Below, piece after piece: positions 10,701-18,357 of a stretch of DNA of 64,000 nucleotides (the stretch's first letter is position 1; the number at the start of each line of letters is the position of its first letter). The stretch is from CAXTSE01 sp964246985 (GTDB lineage: Bacteria > Actinomycetota > Actinomycetes > Actinomycetales > Microbacteriaceae). A program made the position numbers and the translations under genes. Under the pieces are notes generated by a model. That model was given only the letters and a program-made list of their open reading frames with translations. It was not told where the DNA came from and did no database searches. The stretch spans positions 62,001 through 126,000 of the forward strand of contig CAXTSE010000008.1 of the NCBI GenBank assembly GCA_964246985.1. Reading direction: 5' to 3'.

Positions 10701-11315
10701 CTAGAACCCGAAGTCGCCGCCACCGCCGAAGTCGCCGCCACCGAAGTCGCCGAAGCCGCCCCCGGCATCCGCCGACGCATCGGCACCGGAGGCGTCGGCG
10801 CCTCCGTCGGCGCCTGCGTCAGACCCGGAGTCGCTGCCGTCGTCGCCCGAGTCGGCCCCCGCATCCGCGCCGCCGTCGTACGGCAGGAATGCGCTCACGA
10901 GCGCCGAGCCGACGACGAATCCGGCGACCGTCCCGAGCATCGACGCGCCCAGCATCGACCCGAAGCCCATGCCGGATCCGCCGAGGGTGTTCTGCAGCGA
11001 TCCGGGGTTGCGCATCTCCGCGCGGGTCGCCGCGCGGGCGAGAGTGGCCGGCTCGCTCGAGAGCGGACGCTCGCCGGTGCCCGCCCCCTTGCTGAGCTCT
11101 TCGTAGATGAGGGCGCGCTGCTCGTCTGAGAGCTTTGCGAACGCCTCCGCGTGCACCTGCTCAATCGTCTCGGGCGGAGCCGTCTGCAACAGGTATCGGT
11201 AGCGCTCGACAGCACGCTCGTCGTCGCTCTGGTCTGTGCGCCGGGGCGCGGGCGGGGCCGCCGGTGCGGCCTGCGCCGCCTCGTCGGTTCCGAACAGCCG
11301 GTCAAGGAATCCCAT
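10701..11315 (-). CDS. Hypothetical protein with one membrane helix and an Asp/Gly-rich tail
   Basis: This 204-residue protein is not assigned to a family. Residues 1-10 are amphipathic (MGFLDRLFG) and a helical region follows (ERYRYLLQTAPPETIEQVHAEAFAKL). A glycine-rich hydrophobic segment lies near 115-140 (GSMLGASMLGTVAGFVVGSAL), and the low-complexity tail is made of Ala, Asp, Ser and Gly, ending in GGGDFGF. GGAGG lies nine bases before the ATG. The helical half followed by a glycine-zipper-like segment suggests a membrane-associated protein. No function is proposed. Confidence 0.65.
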   Translation of the reverse strand: MGFLDRLFGTDEAAQAAPAAPPAPRRTDQSDDERAVERYRYLLQTAPPETIEQVHAEAFAKLSDEQRALIYEELSKGAGTGERPLSSEPATLARAATRAEMRNPGSLQNTLGGSGMGFGSMLGASMLGTVAGFVVGSALVSAFLPYDGGADAGADSGDDGSDSGSDAGADGGADASGADASADAGGGFGDFGGGDFGGGGDFGF

Positions 11316-11394
11316 GTCTCAGTGCCTCCGGGGACACCGTACGGGCGCCTTCTGGACGGGCCCTGTGGGACGGCTGAGCAGGCGTCCGGAGCGC

Positions 11395-11700
11395 TCAGTC
11401 GGCCACGAAGTCGGGGACGATGCGCCAGGGCGTGACGCTCTCGAGCGTCATCTGCAGGGCGAGAGCGGCGATGCGCGCCGCGTGCACGGAGTCCGCACTG
11501 ATCACGTCGATCGCGAGGGGCGGGGGCTCCCCGAACTTCGGGATCTCGATCTCGACCCGCTCACCACCCACCAGCTCGATGTACGGGCGCACCGTGCGCG
11601 CCCCTCGTACGGGAGAGTCGACCGCCAGAGCGACGATCGCGAGTGCGTCGATCTTGGTGACGGCCGACTGCACGACGAGAGTCGCGAGGTGTTCGGCCAT
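11395..11700 (-). CDS. Hypothetical protein
   Basis: This soluble 101-residue protein has no motif I recognise. It is rich in Ala, Val and Ile with predicted alternating helix and strand. The ATG at 11700 is preceded on the minus strand by TAGCCT and 6 bases, the leaderless pattern seen across the window, which supports it as a real gene. It is followed by a 79-base gap to the gene at 10701-11315. Confidence 0.6.
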   Translation of the reverse strand: MAEHLATLVVQSAVTKIDALAIVALAVDSPVRGARTVRPYIELVGGERVEIEIPKFGEPPPLAIDVISADSVHAARIAALALQMTLESVTPWRIVPDFVAD

Positions 11701-11709
11701 GCCCCGAGG

Positions 11710-11943
11710 CTACGCGCCTGCGCCGCCACCCGCGGCCGGCGTGGCCGCGGTCGGACGCACCTGCTCGTTCGGGATCACGAACCAGCAGATCACGTAGATG
11801 ATGACCTGGGGTCCGGGGATGAGCACCGAGAGCACGGTCAGCAGGCGCACGAGGGACACGTTCCAGCCGAAGCGCTCGGCGATTCCGGCGCAGACGCCTC
11901 CGATGAGGCGGCCGTTGCGGGGGCGTCGAAGTTCTGTCGTCAT
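11710..11943 (-). CDS. PspC domain membrane protein
   Basis: This 77-residue protein contains RPRNGRLIGGVCAGIAERFGWNVSLVR then a membrane helix (VLSVLIPGPQVIIYVICWFVIP), which is the PspC domain. PspC proteins act in envelope-stress responses or in anchoring regulators. This one is the minimal form plus an Ala/Gly tail. I prefer the ATG at 11943 to the in-frame ATG at 11961 because a CATGCT box lies 6 bases before it and the domain begins right after. It lies 9 bases upstream of the 101-residue gene. Confidence 0.85.
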   Translation of the reverse strand: MTTELRRPRNGRLIGGVCAGIAERFGWNVSLVRLLTVLSVLIPGPQVIIYVICWFVIPNEQVRPTAATPAAGGGAGA

Positions 11944-12015
11944 GAGACAAGCATGCGGCACGCGGCTGCACCGGACCAGGGGGTTGCCCCCCCGGAGGGC
12001 GGGCGGGTCGACCGA

Positions 12016-13518
12016 TCAGCGGATGCGCAGCATCCCCGCCACGATCAGCTCGCGCACCTGCGGCACGAGCTCCGCGACGAGCGCGCCCTCGTCGACGTCG
12101 AGCAGGCTCGCCACGGCAGAGATGATCGAGCCGAGGCTCAGCTCGCCGTCGCAGGCCCCCACGACCGCCGCGAGCCCAGTGTCCGCCCGGACCTCCCGCC
12201 GGAACCCGCCGCCCTGACGCAGCACGATCACCGACGGGTGCTCGGATCCCGGCCAGTGGCTGCGCTCGTCGGTCACGTCGGACGCGACCACGAGATGCGC
12301 CGCCAGGAGGGCGGAGTCGTCCAGCTCGACCAGGGCGTCGTGCGCGGCGAGGGCGTCGGCCAGGTGCTCCCCGAGACCGGATGCCGCGGCGCCGAGCGGG
12401 GCGTCGACGCGTTCCAGCCGGTGCAGCGTGCGCGTGGCCACGGGGCGTCGGAGGGTGAGGTACCCGAATCCGATCGAGGTGACGCCGCGCGCCTCGAAGT
12501 CGTCGAGCCAGGCGCCGACCAGCCGCTCGTAGTCGGAGGAGTCGCCGCGGGTGCCCCCGTCGCGGATCCACGTCTCCGCGTACCGCGCCGGGTCGGCGGT
12601 CTCGCGCTCGATGATCCAGGCGTCGAGCCCGGCCGCCTGCGCCCAGGCCCCCGCCGCATCCAGGCCCGGCGATCCCGGCCGATACTCCCAGTTGCCCAGC
12701 AGCTGGGCCACGCCGCCCGGCGTCAGATGCTCGATCAGACCCGCCACGACCGCGGCGACCAGGCCGTCGCCGACCTCGCCCCCGTCGCGGTACTCGTACT
12801 CGGGCACGCCGTCGGTGCGCGGCGTGATCACGAACGGCGGGTTCGACACGATGCGGTCGAAGCGCTCCCCGGCGACCGGGTCGAAGAGACTCCCCAGCCG
12901 GAACTCGATCGTCGTCACCCCGTTGAGCGCGGCATTGAGGGCCGCGTAGTCGAGGGCGCGCTGCGAGATGTCGGTGGCGACCACGTGATCCGCCTCGCGT
13001 GCGAGATGCAGGGCCTGGATGCCGCAGCCGGTTCCGAGGTCGAGTGCCCTCTCGATGCGACCCGACATGATCAGCCCGGCGAGCGTCATCGACGCCCCGC
13101 CGACCCCGAGCACATGGTCGGTGCGCAGCACGCCCGCCGCGAGCTCGCCGAGGTCGCTGGCGATCCACCATTCGCCCGCGCCGCGCGCGTCGAGGAAGGC
13201 GTACGGCCGGAGGTCGACGAGAGGGCGGATGCGATCCCCTTCGCGGGCGATCAGCCCCAGGTCCGAGGCACCCGCCAGGCCGAGCGTCGGCACCGCTGCC
13301 TCGACGCGCGACGCATCCGTGGAGTCCCCGAGCACGAACAGCTCGGCCAGCACGGCAGCGGGGTCGCTGCTGGCCGCGAGAGCGCGCCGCGCCGGGACCC
13401 GATCCGCCCGTCCCAGAGCGGCCTCGGCCACCTCCCCCCAGAGCTCGCGGAGGTGGTCGACGGTGAAGCGGGCACGCTCGAGGTCGGCGCGAAGGGAGGG
13501 GATGAGTTCCGGGACCAC
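12016..13518 (-). CDS. Class I SAM-dependent methyltransferase
   Basis: This protein of about 500 residues has three parts. The N-terminal helical region (about 150 residues) may be regulatory or substrate-binding. The methyltransferase core has RALDLGTGCGIQALHLA and NPPFVITP, the NPPF motif of enzymes that methylate amide or base nitrogens (PrmC/RsmC type). The winged C-terminal region is about 130 residues. It is likely to modify RNA or protein, but the substrate is unknown. GTG at 13518 is chosen over an upstream TTG because TTGAAT sits exactly 6 bases before it. Confidence 0.82.
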   Translation of the reverse strand: MVPELIPSLRADLERARFTVDHLRELWGEVAEAALGRADRVPARRALAASSDPAAVLAELFVLGDSTDASRVEAAVPTLGLAGASDLGLIAREGDRIRPLVDLRPYAFLDARGAGEWWIASDLGELAAGVLRTDHVLGVGGASMTLAGLIMSGRIERALDLGTGCGIQALHLAREADHVVATDISQRALDYAALNAALNGVTTIEFRLGSLFDPVAGERFDRIVSNPPFVITPRTDGVPEYEYRDGGEVGDGLVAAVVAGLIEHLTPGGVAQLLGNWEYRPGSPGLDAAGAWAQAAGLDAWIIERETADPARYAETWIRDGGTRGDSSDYERLVGAWLDDFEARGVTSIGFGYLTLRRPVATRTLHRLERVDAPLGAAASGLGEHLADALAAHDALVELDDSALLAAHLVVASDVTDERSHWPGSEHPSVIVLRQGGGFRREVRADTGLAAVVGACDGELSLGSIISAVASLLDVDEGALVAELVPQVRELIVAGMLRIR

Positions 13519-13559
13519 GCCCCTATTCAACCCCGGCCGCCTCCGGGCGACGGCAGGCG

Positions 13560-13937
13560 TCAGCCGTTGAGCACCGCGATGATGTTGCGCGCCGGGTCGA
13601 GGAACCAGGCGATGTCGGGCCCCTGACCCGCGGCCTTGCCGCGTGCGACACCTGTCTCGTCCTGATGGGCGCTCTCGTACCGCTCCAGCGCGACCCCGGA
13701 CGCGGTCAGCTCGGCCACGGCGACGTCGATGTCGTCGACCTCGAGGTAGAGCGCCGTGTAGGTGGCGGGCTCGTGGGACGTCTTCGGGTAGATGAACACG
13801 GTCGTGCCGGAGATCTCCAGCGACAGGCCGTTCGGCACGGGGCGGCAGTCGAGCCCGAGGGTGTCGCGGTAGAAGGCGAGCGCCGCGTCGAGATCGTCCA
13901 CGGACAGACCGCTGAAACCGCTCGACGTGGTCAGCAT
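13560..13937 (-). CDS. VOC (glyoxalase/bleomycin-resistance fold) family protein
   Basis: This 125-residue protein has two beta-alpha-beta-beta-beta units: GLSVDDLDAALAFYRDTLGLDC at the N-terminus, and YLEVDDIDVAVAEL later, with DPARNIIAVL at the end. VOC proteins bind metals or small molecules and include dioxygenases, isomerases and drug-binding proteins. The substrate is unknown. The start at 13937 is fixed by GAGGGAG a few bases upstream. It is divergent from the TetR gene 41 bases away and shares the palindromic operator, so it is probably the TetR regulon target. Confidence 0.85.
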   Translation of the reverse strand: MLTTSSGFSGLSVDDLDAALAFYRDTLGLDCRPVPNGLSLEISGTTVFIYPKTSHEPATYTALYLEVDDIDVAVAELTASGVALERYESAHQDETGVARGKAAGQGPDIAWFLDPARNIIAVLNG

Positions 13938-13959
13938 GAGATCTCCCTCGGCCTTGTCC

Positions 13960-13978
13960 TTGTGTACGCTGTCCACAA
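13960..13978. promoter_or_regulatory. TetR-type operator between VOC and tetR genes
   Basis: The 19-base imperfect palindrome TTGTGTACGCTGTCCACAA (arms TTGTGnAC / GTnCACAA) ends on the first base of the tetR ATG. It covers TACGCT at 13965-13970, a good -10 box 7 bases before that ATG. Size, symmetry and place fit a TetR dimer site that would repress tetR itself and the divergent VOC gene. Confidence 0.65.
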
Positions 13979-14616
13979 TGTCACACGCCGACACGAGCGT
14001 CCAGCGCTCGAGCTACCGCCACGGCGACCTCCGCCAGGCGCTGCTCGATGCCGGGATCGCCATGGCGCGCGAGGGCGGCCCCGATGCCGTGATCCTCCGC
14101 GAGGCGACGCGGCGGGCGGGAGTCTCCCCCAACGCGGCCTATCGCCACTTCGTCGATCGCACGGCTCTGGTGACCGCGGTCAGCGACGCCGCCCTGGGCC
14201 TGGCAGCGGTGGCGATCGAGAACGAGTGGGAGGCGGTGCCCGCCGGAGATGCCGCCAGCGTCGCCCACGCCCATCTCCGCGCCGTCGGCGTCGGCTACCT
14301 GCGATTCGCTCGCGACGAGCCGGGCCTCTTCCGTGCGGCGTTCACGGTGCCCACGAACCTCGAGCAGGCGCTCAGCCCCGACAAGGCCGGGCCGAGCGGT
14401 CGCACGCCGTTCCAGCTGCTCGGCATGGCTCTCGACGAGCTGGTCGAGGTGGGGTCGCTTCCCGCCGAGCGCCGGCCGGGTGCGGAGCTGCTGGCCTGGT
14501 CGTCGGTGCACGGGCTGGCGATGCTCGCGCTCGAGGGACCGCTCCGCGAGCTGGACGAGCAGACCCTGCGCGGGGCCGGACGCCGGCTCGTCGAGATGGT
14601 GGACCGCGGGCTGTAG
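13978..14616 (+). CDS. TetR/AcrR family transcriptional regulator
   Basis: This 212-residue protein has an N-terminal HTH (about residues 15-60) with AREGGPDAVILREATRRAGVSPNAAYRHFVDRTAL, the classic TetR helix-turn-helix followed by a ligand-binding all-helical domain with YLRFARDEPGLFRAAF. The C-terminal half resembles the TetR_C_33/WHG type. The start at 13978 is preferred because the -10 box TACGCT is 7 bases upstream and the HTH begins at the right distance. Autoregulation through the overlapping palindrome is inferred. The neighbouring VOC gene is the likely target. Confidence 0.92.
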   Translation: MSHADTSVQRSSYRHGDLRQALLDAGIAMAREGGPDAVILREATRRAGVSPNAAYRHFVDRTALVTAVSDAALGLAAVAIENEWEAVPAGDAASVAHAHLRAVGVGYLRFARDEPGLFRAAFTVPTNLEQALSPDKAGPSGRTPFQLLGMALDELVEVGSLPAERRPGAELLAWSSVHGLAMLALEGPLRELDEQTLRGAGRRLVEMVDRGL

Positions 14617-14640
14617 ACCGGGTTTACGCTGGAACGCAGT

Positions 14641-15135
14641 ATGAAGCCGCTGACTGAAGCCGACATCCGCAGCTCGCTTGTGAACGCCCAGCCGTCCGAG
14701 GTCGAGCAGATGCCGCTGCCGGGCCTCCACGAGACGGTCTGGGCCGACCGCGAGTACCTCGGCTGGCGCGATCCCGGTTCACCGCACCGCGGCTACCTCG
14801 TGTACTGGCGCGACGGTGAGGCCGTCGGCGTGGTGTTGCGCGCATCGGGCGCGCGACTGCAGGCCGGATCCGCGATCTGCTCGCTGTGCAACACGAGCCA
14901 GCCCGCCGGCCAGGTGACGATGTTCAGCGCGGCCCGTGCCGGGGAGGCGGGTCGGCGGGGCGACTCGATCGGCACCTACATCTGCGCCGACCTCGCCTGC
15001 TCTCTGCTGATCCGAATCGCGCCGCCGCAGTACGAGATGCAGCCCTCGACCGACGAGGTGATCGCGCGGCGGGTGGCGCTGTTGCAGGGTCGGCTCGACG
15101 CGTTCACCGAGCGCGTGCTCGAGAACGCAGCCTGA
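14641..15135 (+). CDS. FBP-type (EF-G-binding-like) zinc-finger protein
   Basis: This 164-residue protein has a C-terminal treble-clef with two cysteine pairs, CSLCN and YICADLACS, and the surrounding motif GTYICADLACSLLIR. This matches the FBP domain first seen at the C-terminus of FusB/FusC, proteins that bind elongation factor G and release it from stalled ribosomes. The N-terminal helical half of true FusB is reduced here. Whether it binds EF-G or protects against fusidic acid is unproven. TACGCT lies 10 bases before the ATG, so the leader is very short. Confidence 0.8.
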   Translation: MKPLTEADIRSSLVNAQPSEVEQMPLPGLHETVWADREYLGWRDPGSPHRGYLVYWRDGEAVGVVLRASGARLQAGSAICSLCNTSQPAGQVTMFSAARAGEAGRRGDSIGTYICADLACSLLIRIAPPQYEMQPSTDEVIARRVALLQGRLDAFTERVLENAA

Positions 15136-15168
15136 CTCGGCCGCGCATGGGCACCGAGGCGTCGAGCC

Positions 15169-15354
15169 TCAGGAGGCGCGCGGAAGAGCTTCCAGCGCCT
15201 CGCGGATCGTGTGGTGCCGGCCGAGCTCGCGCCCGGCCTCGTCGCGCACCACGTAGCTGTCGCGCTCGCGACTCACCACGGCGCGCACTCGATCTGTCGT
15301 GTCATTGAGGACGGTCCAGGTATCGCACTCGACCGACGTCGTCGTCTGTCCCAT
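15169..15354 (-). CDS. Small hypothetical protein
   Basis: This 61-residue soluble protein is rich in beta-forming and charged residues (WTVLNDTTDRVRAVV, YVVRDEAGRELG) and ends in a short helix (TIREALEAL). No family is recognised. It looks like a small DUF2188-like or barrel-type domain, but this is a guess. TAGGGT with 7 bases before the ATG supports the gene and a leaderless start. Confidence 0.6.
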   Translation of the reverse strand: MGQTTTSVECDTWTVLNDTTDRVRAVVSRERDSYVVRDEAGRELGRHHTIREALEALPRAS

Positions 15355-15420
15355 GCGTGAAACCCTAGACCCCCGAATGAGGGTGGTGGATGGCTTGACA
15401 GAACCTCGTGACCGTGACAG

Positions 15421-15897
15421 CTACGGGGCGATGACGCGCCGGACCTCGTCGACGAGGCCGGGAAGCACCTTGCGCATGTACGGCGCCCAGAAGAGCTTGA
15501 CGATCAGGGCGAGGATCGGGCCGCGCGCCGGCTGAGCGTAGAACGTGTACGTCCAGCGGATGCGGGTGCCCCCCTCTGCCGCGTCGAAGTCCCACTCCGC
15601 GCGGGCGAAGGCGACGAGCGCACCGAAGACGCCGGTGAAGTCGGTCAGCTGGTACGCGAAACGGTGCGGGGCCTCGACCGTCTTGAGGGTCTCGACCACC
15701 GACCCGCCATCCGACAGGTGCAGCGTGCGCGTCTGGCCCACCGCATCCCATGCGCCGGTCTGGTCGGTGACCGCGACGGTCGCCGGGATCGGCCCGAACT
15801 TCCCGTAGAAGCGCGACGGATCGCTCGGGGTCAGGATCTCGAAGGTGCGGTCGGGGTGCGCGGGGGCGTGTGCCTCGGCGTGCGCGGATGTTCCCAT
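15421..15897 (-). CDS. SRPBCC family protein
   Basis: This 158-residue protein has the helix-grip (START/Bet v 1-like) pattern: a strand near TFEILTPSDPSRFYGKFGPIPA, the central FAYQLTDFTGVFGALVAFARAEWDF, then GGTRIRWTYTFYA and a long C-terminal helix (LALIVKLFWAPYMRKVLPGLV). SRPBCC proteins bind hydrophobic ligands. The ligand is unknown. It is followed on the minus strand 34 bases before by the small membrane protein at 15932-16105, so the two may be co-transcribed. Confidence 0.82.
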   Translation of the reverse strand: MGTSAHAEAHAPAHPDRTFEILTPSDPSRFYGKFGPIPATVAVTDQTGAWDAVGQTRTLHLSDGGSVVETLKTVEAPHRFAYQLTDFTGVFGALVAFARAEWDFDAAEGGTRIRWTYTFYAQPARGPILALIVKLFWAPYMRKVLPGLVDEVRRVIAP

Positions 15898-15931
15898 GCG
15901 AGGGATTCGGAGTCCGTCGGCCGCGCGGTGG

Positions 15932-16105
15932 CTAGTCGAAGTTCTCGAGCAGGTGGAAGGGAATCATCAGCGACACCGACGCCGCGATGATGCCCCCCGC
16001 GAAGAGCCATGCGCCGCCTGCCTCGCCGATGGCGACGCCGTAGCCGAACATCAGGAAGGAGCCCACGAACAGAACCACCGAGACGAGGAACGCGAAGAGC
16101 TTCAT
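15932..16105 (-). CDS. Small membrane protein, 57 residues
   Basis: The frame begins MKLFAFLVSVVLF and contains two hydrophobic helices (about residues 3-22 and 32-50), ending HLLENFD. It is short but convincing. TAGGCT on the minus strand lies exactly 6 bases before the ATG, coding follows high-GC codon bias, and the topology is clean. No function is known for it. It lies between the SRPBCC gene downstream and the divergent ArsR operon. Confidence 0.7.
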   Translation of the reverse strand: MKLFAFLVSVVLFVGSFLMFGYGVAIGEAGGAWLFAGGIIAASVSLMIPFHLLENFD

Positions 16106-16128
16106 GCGGTCAGCCTACTGCCGAGGGG

Positions 16129-16186
16129 TTGACGCGGCGGCGATGAGGCGTATTGTGTAACCGACTGGTTATCAAACCGAGAGGTT
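16129..16186 (+). promoter_or_regulatory. Promoter and two tandem operators of the ArsR-SRPBCC operon
   Basis: TTGACG (16129-16134) and TATTGT (16151-16156) form a promoter with a 16-base spacer. Two hyphenated palindromes follow, TAACC-GACT-GGTTA (16158-16171) and AACC-GAGA-GGTT (16175-16186), with centres 16 bases apart. The first covers the expected transcription start. This layout fits autorepression by the ArsR protein encoded directly downstream. Confidence 0.75.
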
Positions 16187-16190
16187 ATGC

Positions 16191-16553
16191 ATGCAGGCCA
16201 CCGCCGATGACGAGCTGACACGGGTCTTCTCGGCGCTCGCCGACCCCACCCGCCGCAGCATCCTCGCCCGCCTCGCCGAGGGTGACGCCAGCGTGGCCGA
16301 GCTCGCCGAGCCCTTCGCCATGAGCCAGCCCGCCGTCAGCAAGCACCTCAAGGTGCTGGAGGGCGCGGGGTTGATCTCCCGCAGCCGCGTCGCCACAGCG
16401 CGCTACAGCCACCTGGAGGCGCGCGCCCTCAAGGAGGCGGATGCCTGGATGCAGCGCTACAAGCGGTACTGGAACGACAGCTTCGACCGACTCGACTCGG
16501 CGCTCGCCGAGTATCTGGCCGCCGATCACGACAAGGACGCCCACGATGACTGA
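16191..16553 (+). CDS. ArsR family winged-helix regulator
   Basis: This 120-residue protein has a winged helix at residues 8-85 (VFSALADPTRRSILARLAEGDASVAELAEPFAMSQPAVSKHLKVLEGAGLI), then a helical C-terminus. No metal-binding cysteines are seen, so it is the type paired with SRPBCC proteins rather than a metal sensor. It opens a four-gene operon (SRPBCC, alpha/beta hydrolase, YdeI-like), and its stop overlaps the next start by 8 bases. Two AACCn4GGTT operators in its promoter suggest autorepression. Confidence 0.92.
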   Translation: MQATADDELTRVFSALADPTRRSILARLAEGDASVAELAEPFAMSQPAVSKHLKVLEGAGLISRSRVATARYSHLEARALKEADAWMQRYKRYWNDSFDRLDSALAEYLAADHDKDAHDD

Positions 16554-17028
16554 CACGCCCATCCCCGAGGTGCCGGAGGCACTCGACACCGACGTCTTCA
16601 TCACGAGGATGTTCGCCGCGCCGCGCGACGTGGTGTGGCGCTTCTTCAGCGAGCCCGAACTGCTCGCCACCTGGTTCGGACCGGCGGAGGTGCACGTCGA
16701 TCCCGCGACCGTCGTGCTCGACCTCCGCGAGGGAGGGCGGTGGGATCTCGACATGGTCGACAACGCGAGCGGCGAGCACTACCCGCTTCGCGCCATCCTG
16801 TCCGTCGTCATCCCGCCCGAGTACCTCGAGGGCCGCCTGGAGGCGGATGCCGGCGACGGCCCCATCCGCGATGTGCGGCTGCGCATCTGGCTGCACGACC
16901 ACGGCGACCGCACTCGGCTCACCCTTCACCAGGGTCCGCTCACCCCGGAGTTCCGCGATCAGACCAGCGCCGGCTGGATGGCCTCCTTCGAGAAGATCGA
17001 CACGATCCTGGCCGAGGGTGTGAGATGA
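16546..17028 (+). CDS. SRPBCC/AHSA1 domain protein
   Basis: This 160-residue protein has the AHSA1-like helix-grip pattern FITRMFAAPRDVVWRFFSEPELLATWFGP, then DLREGGRWDLDMV, TRLTLHQGPLTPE and GWMASFEKIDTIL. It is a typical partner of ArsR regulators in actinobacteria, thought to bind a hydrophobic ligand. The ATG at 16546 lies inside the ArsR stop region and its own stop overlaps the hydrolase ATG, so translation is probably coupled. Confidence 0.9.
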   Translation: MTDTPIPEVPEALDTDVFITRMFAAPRDVVWRFFSEPELLATWFGPAEVHVDPATVVLDLREGGRWDLDMVDNASGEHYPLRAILSVVIPPEYLEGRLEADAGDGPIRDVRLRIWLHDHGDRTRLTLHQGPLTPEFRDQTSAGWMASFEKIDTILAEGVR

Positions 17029-17891
17029 GCAACGTGGATGCATCTTCCGGGTCGACCGCGACGGGCGCGGTGACGTCGACCGAGTTCACGACCTCGAGCG
17101 ACGGCACGCGGATCGCGTTCCAGCGGGAGGGGACGGGACCGGTCCTCGTGCTGGTCGACGGTGCACTCTGCTACCGCGCGTTCGGCCCGTCGCAGCCGTT
17201 CGCCGCGCAGCTCCGCGACGCGTACACGGTGGTCAGCTACGACCGGCGGGGTCGGGTCGAGAGCGGCGATGCGTCGGTATACCGGGACCAGCTCGAGATC
17301 GACGACCTGCGGGCCGTGATCGCCGCGGCGACGGCAGGCGCGGAGGGCCGCGGCGCGGGTGCGTTCGTGCTCGGCTTCTCGTCCGGTGCGGCACTCGCGT
17401 ACCGCGCCGCGGCGGCAGGCGTCCCGATGCGGAAGCTCGTGGGATACGAGGCCCCGTACGTCGGACGCCGTCCGGGCAAGGGCGGCGCGACTCTCGACTA
17501 CCTCGCGGATCTCGACGGCTTCATCAGCCGCGGCGAGAACGGCAAGGCGGTCGACTACTTCATGGTCAGGATGGTGGGCGGTCCCGTGTTCCTGCCGATC
17601 GTCTTCCGGCTGATGCGGGGGCCGTGGGCCAAGCTGCGCGCGACCGCACCGACGCTGCGCTACGAGGCGCGGGTCATGGGCGGCACCTTCGACCCGCCGG
17701 TCGATGAGCTCTCGCATATCGCCGTGCCGACGCTCGTGGTGTGGGGCGGCAAGGCGGCACCCGAGATGGTGGCCGGCAACCAGGCCATCGCCGCGGCCGT
17801 CCCCGGCGCCGAGACCCGTGTGCTCGACGGCCAGACCCACAACGTCGCACCGACGGCGCTCGCGCCCGTTCTGCGCTCATACCTCGCCTGA
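17025..17891 (+). CDS. Alpha/beta hydrolase
   Basis: This 288-residue protein has TRIAFQREGTGPVLVLVDGALCYR at the oxyanion region, SYDRRGRVESGD, the nucleophile elbow GFSSGAALAY, and a late His in DGQTHNVAPTAL. The usual HG motif is replaced by DGALCYR, common in this subfamily. The substrate is unknown. The start ATG overlaps the SRPBCC stop (ATGA), so it is third in the ArsR operon and probably acts on the ligand that the regulator or SRPBCC protein handles. Confidence 0.88.
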   Translation: MSNVDASSGSTATGAVTSTEFTTSSDGTRIAFQREGTGPVLVLVDGALCYRAFGPSQPFAAQLRDAYTVVSYDRRGRVESGDASVYRDQLEIDDLRAVIAAATAGAEGRGAGAFVLGFSSGAALAYRAAAAGVPMRKLVGYEAPYVGRRPGKGGATLDYLADLDGFISRGENGKAVDYFMVRMVGGPVFLPIVFRLMRGPWAKLRATAPTLRYEARVMGGTFDPPVDELSHIAVPTLVVWGGKAAPEMVAGNQAIAAAVPGAETRVLDGQTHNVAPTALAPVLRSYLA

Positions 17892-17903
17892 CAGGAGACC
17901 CCG

Positions 17904-18344
17904 ATGCCCACCTTCACCTCCACCCTCTGGGCGGCCGGCAACAACACCGGCGTGAAGATCCCCGACGAGATCATGGCCGAGCTCGGCGGCAAGCGGGTGC
18001 CCGTCGTCATCACGCTCAACGGCAGCTACACGTATCGCACCACCACCGCGGTGATGGGCGGGCGCAACCTGGCGAGCTTCAGCAGCGCGCATCGCGCCGC
18101 CTCCGGACTCGCGGCGGGCGACCCGATCGAGGTGCTCATCGAGGTCGATGCGGCGCCCCGTGAGGTGGAGCTGCCGCCGCAGCTGGCCGCGGCGCTCGCG
18201 GGCGATCCCGCGGCATCCGCGGCCTGGGAGAAGCTGGCACCCAGCCGCCGCAAGGAGCACGCCCGCGCGATCGGCGAGGCGAAGGCGCCCGAGACCGCGG
18301 CACGACGCCTCGAGAAGACGATGGCCGAGTTGCGCGGCGCCTAG
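17904..18344 (+). CDS. DUF1905/YdeI-OmpD-associated family protein
   Basis: This 146-residue protein has an N-terminal DUF1905 beta-barrel (residues 1-90: FTSTLWAAGNNTGVKIPDEIMAELGGKRVPVVITLNG) and a C-terminal helical YdeI-type segment (LPPQLAAALAGDPAASAAWEKLAPSRRKEHARAI). Family members are annotated as bacteriocin-protection or OmpD-associated, with no firm biochemical role. It follows the hydrolase by 12 bases, with AGGAG before the ATG, and is likely the last gene of the ArsR operon. Confidence 0.88.
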   Translation: MPTFTSTLWAAGNNTGVKIPDEIMAELGGKRVPVVITLNGSYTYRTTTAVMGGRNLASFSSAHRAASGLAAGDPIEVLIEVDAAPREVELPPQLAAALAGDPAASAAWEKLAPSRRKEHARAIGEAKAPETAARRLEKTMAELRGA

Positions 18345-18357
18345 CCGCGGGGTCGGC

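Noticed and set aside
7936..10704. Long plus-strand frame overlapping the acyltransferase and ugd genes
   Set aside because: Arg/Pro/Ala-rich shadow in another frame of two genes with clear motifs; no start signal.
11236..13626. Long plus-strand frame opposite the PspC protein and methyltransferase genes
   Set aside because: Antisense shadow; composition typical of the complementary frame and no recognisable domain.
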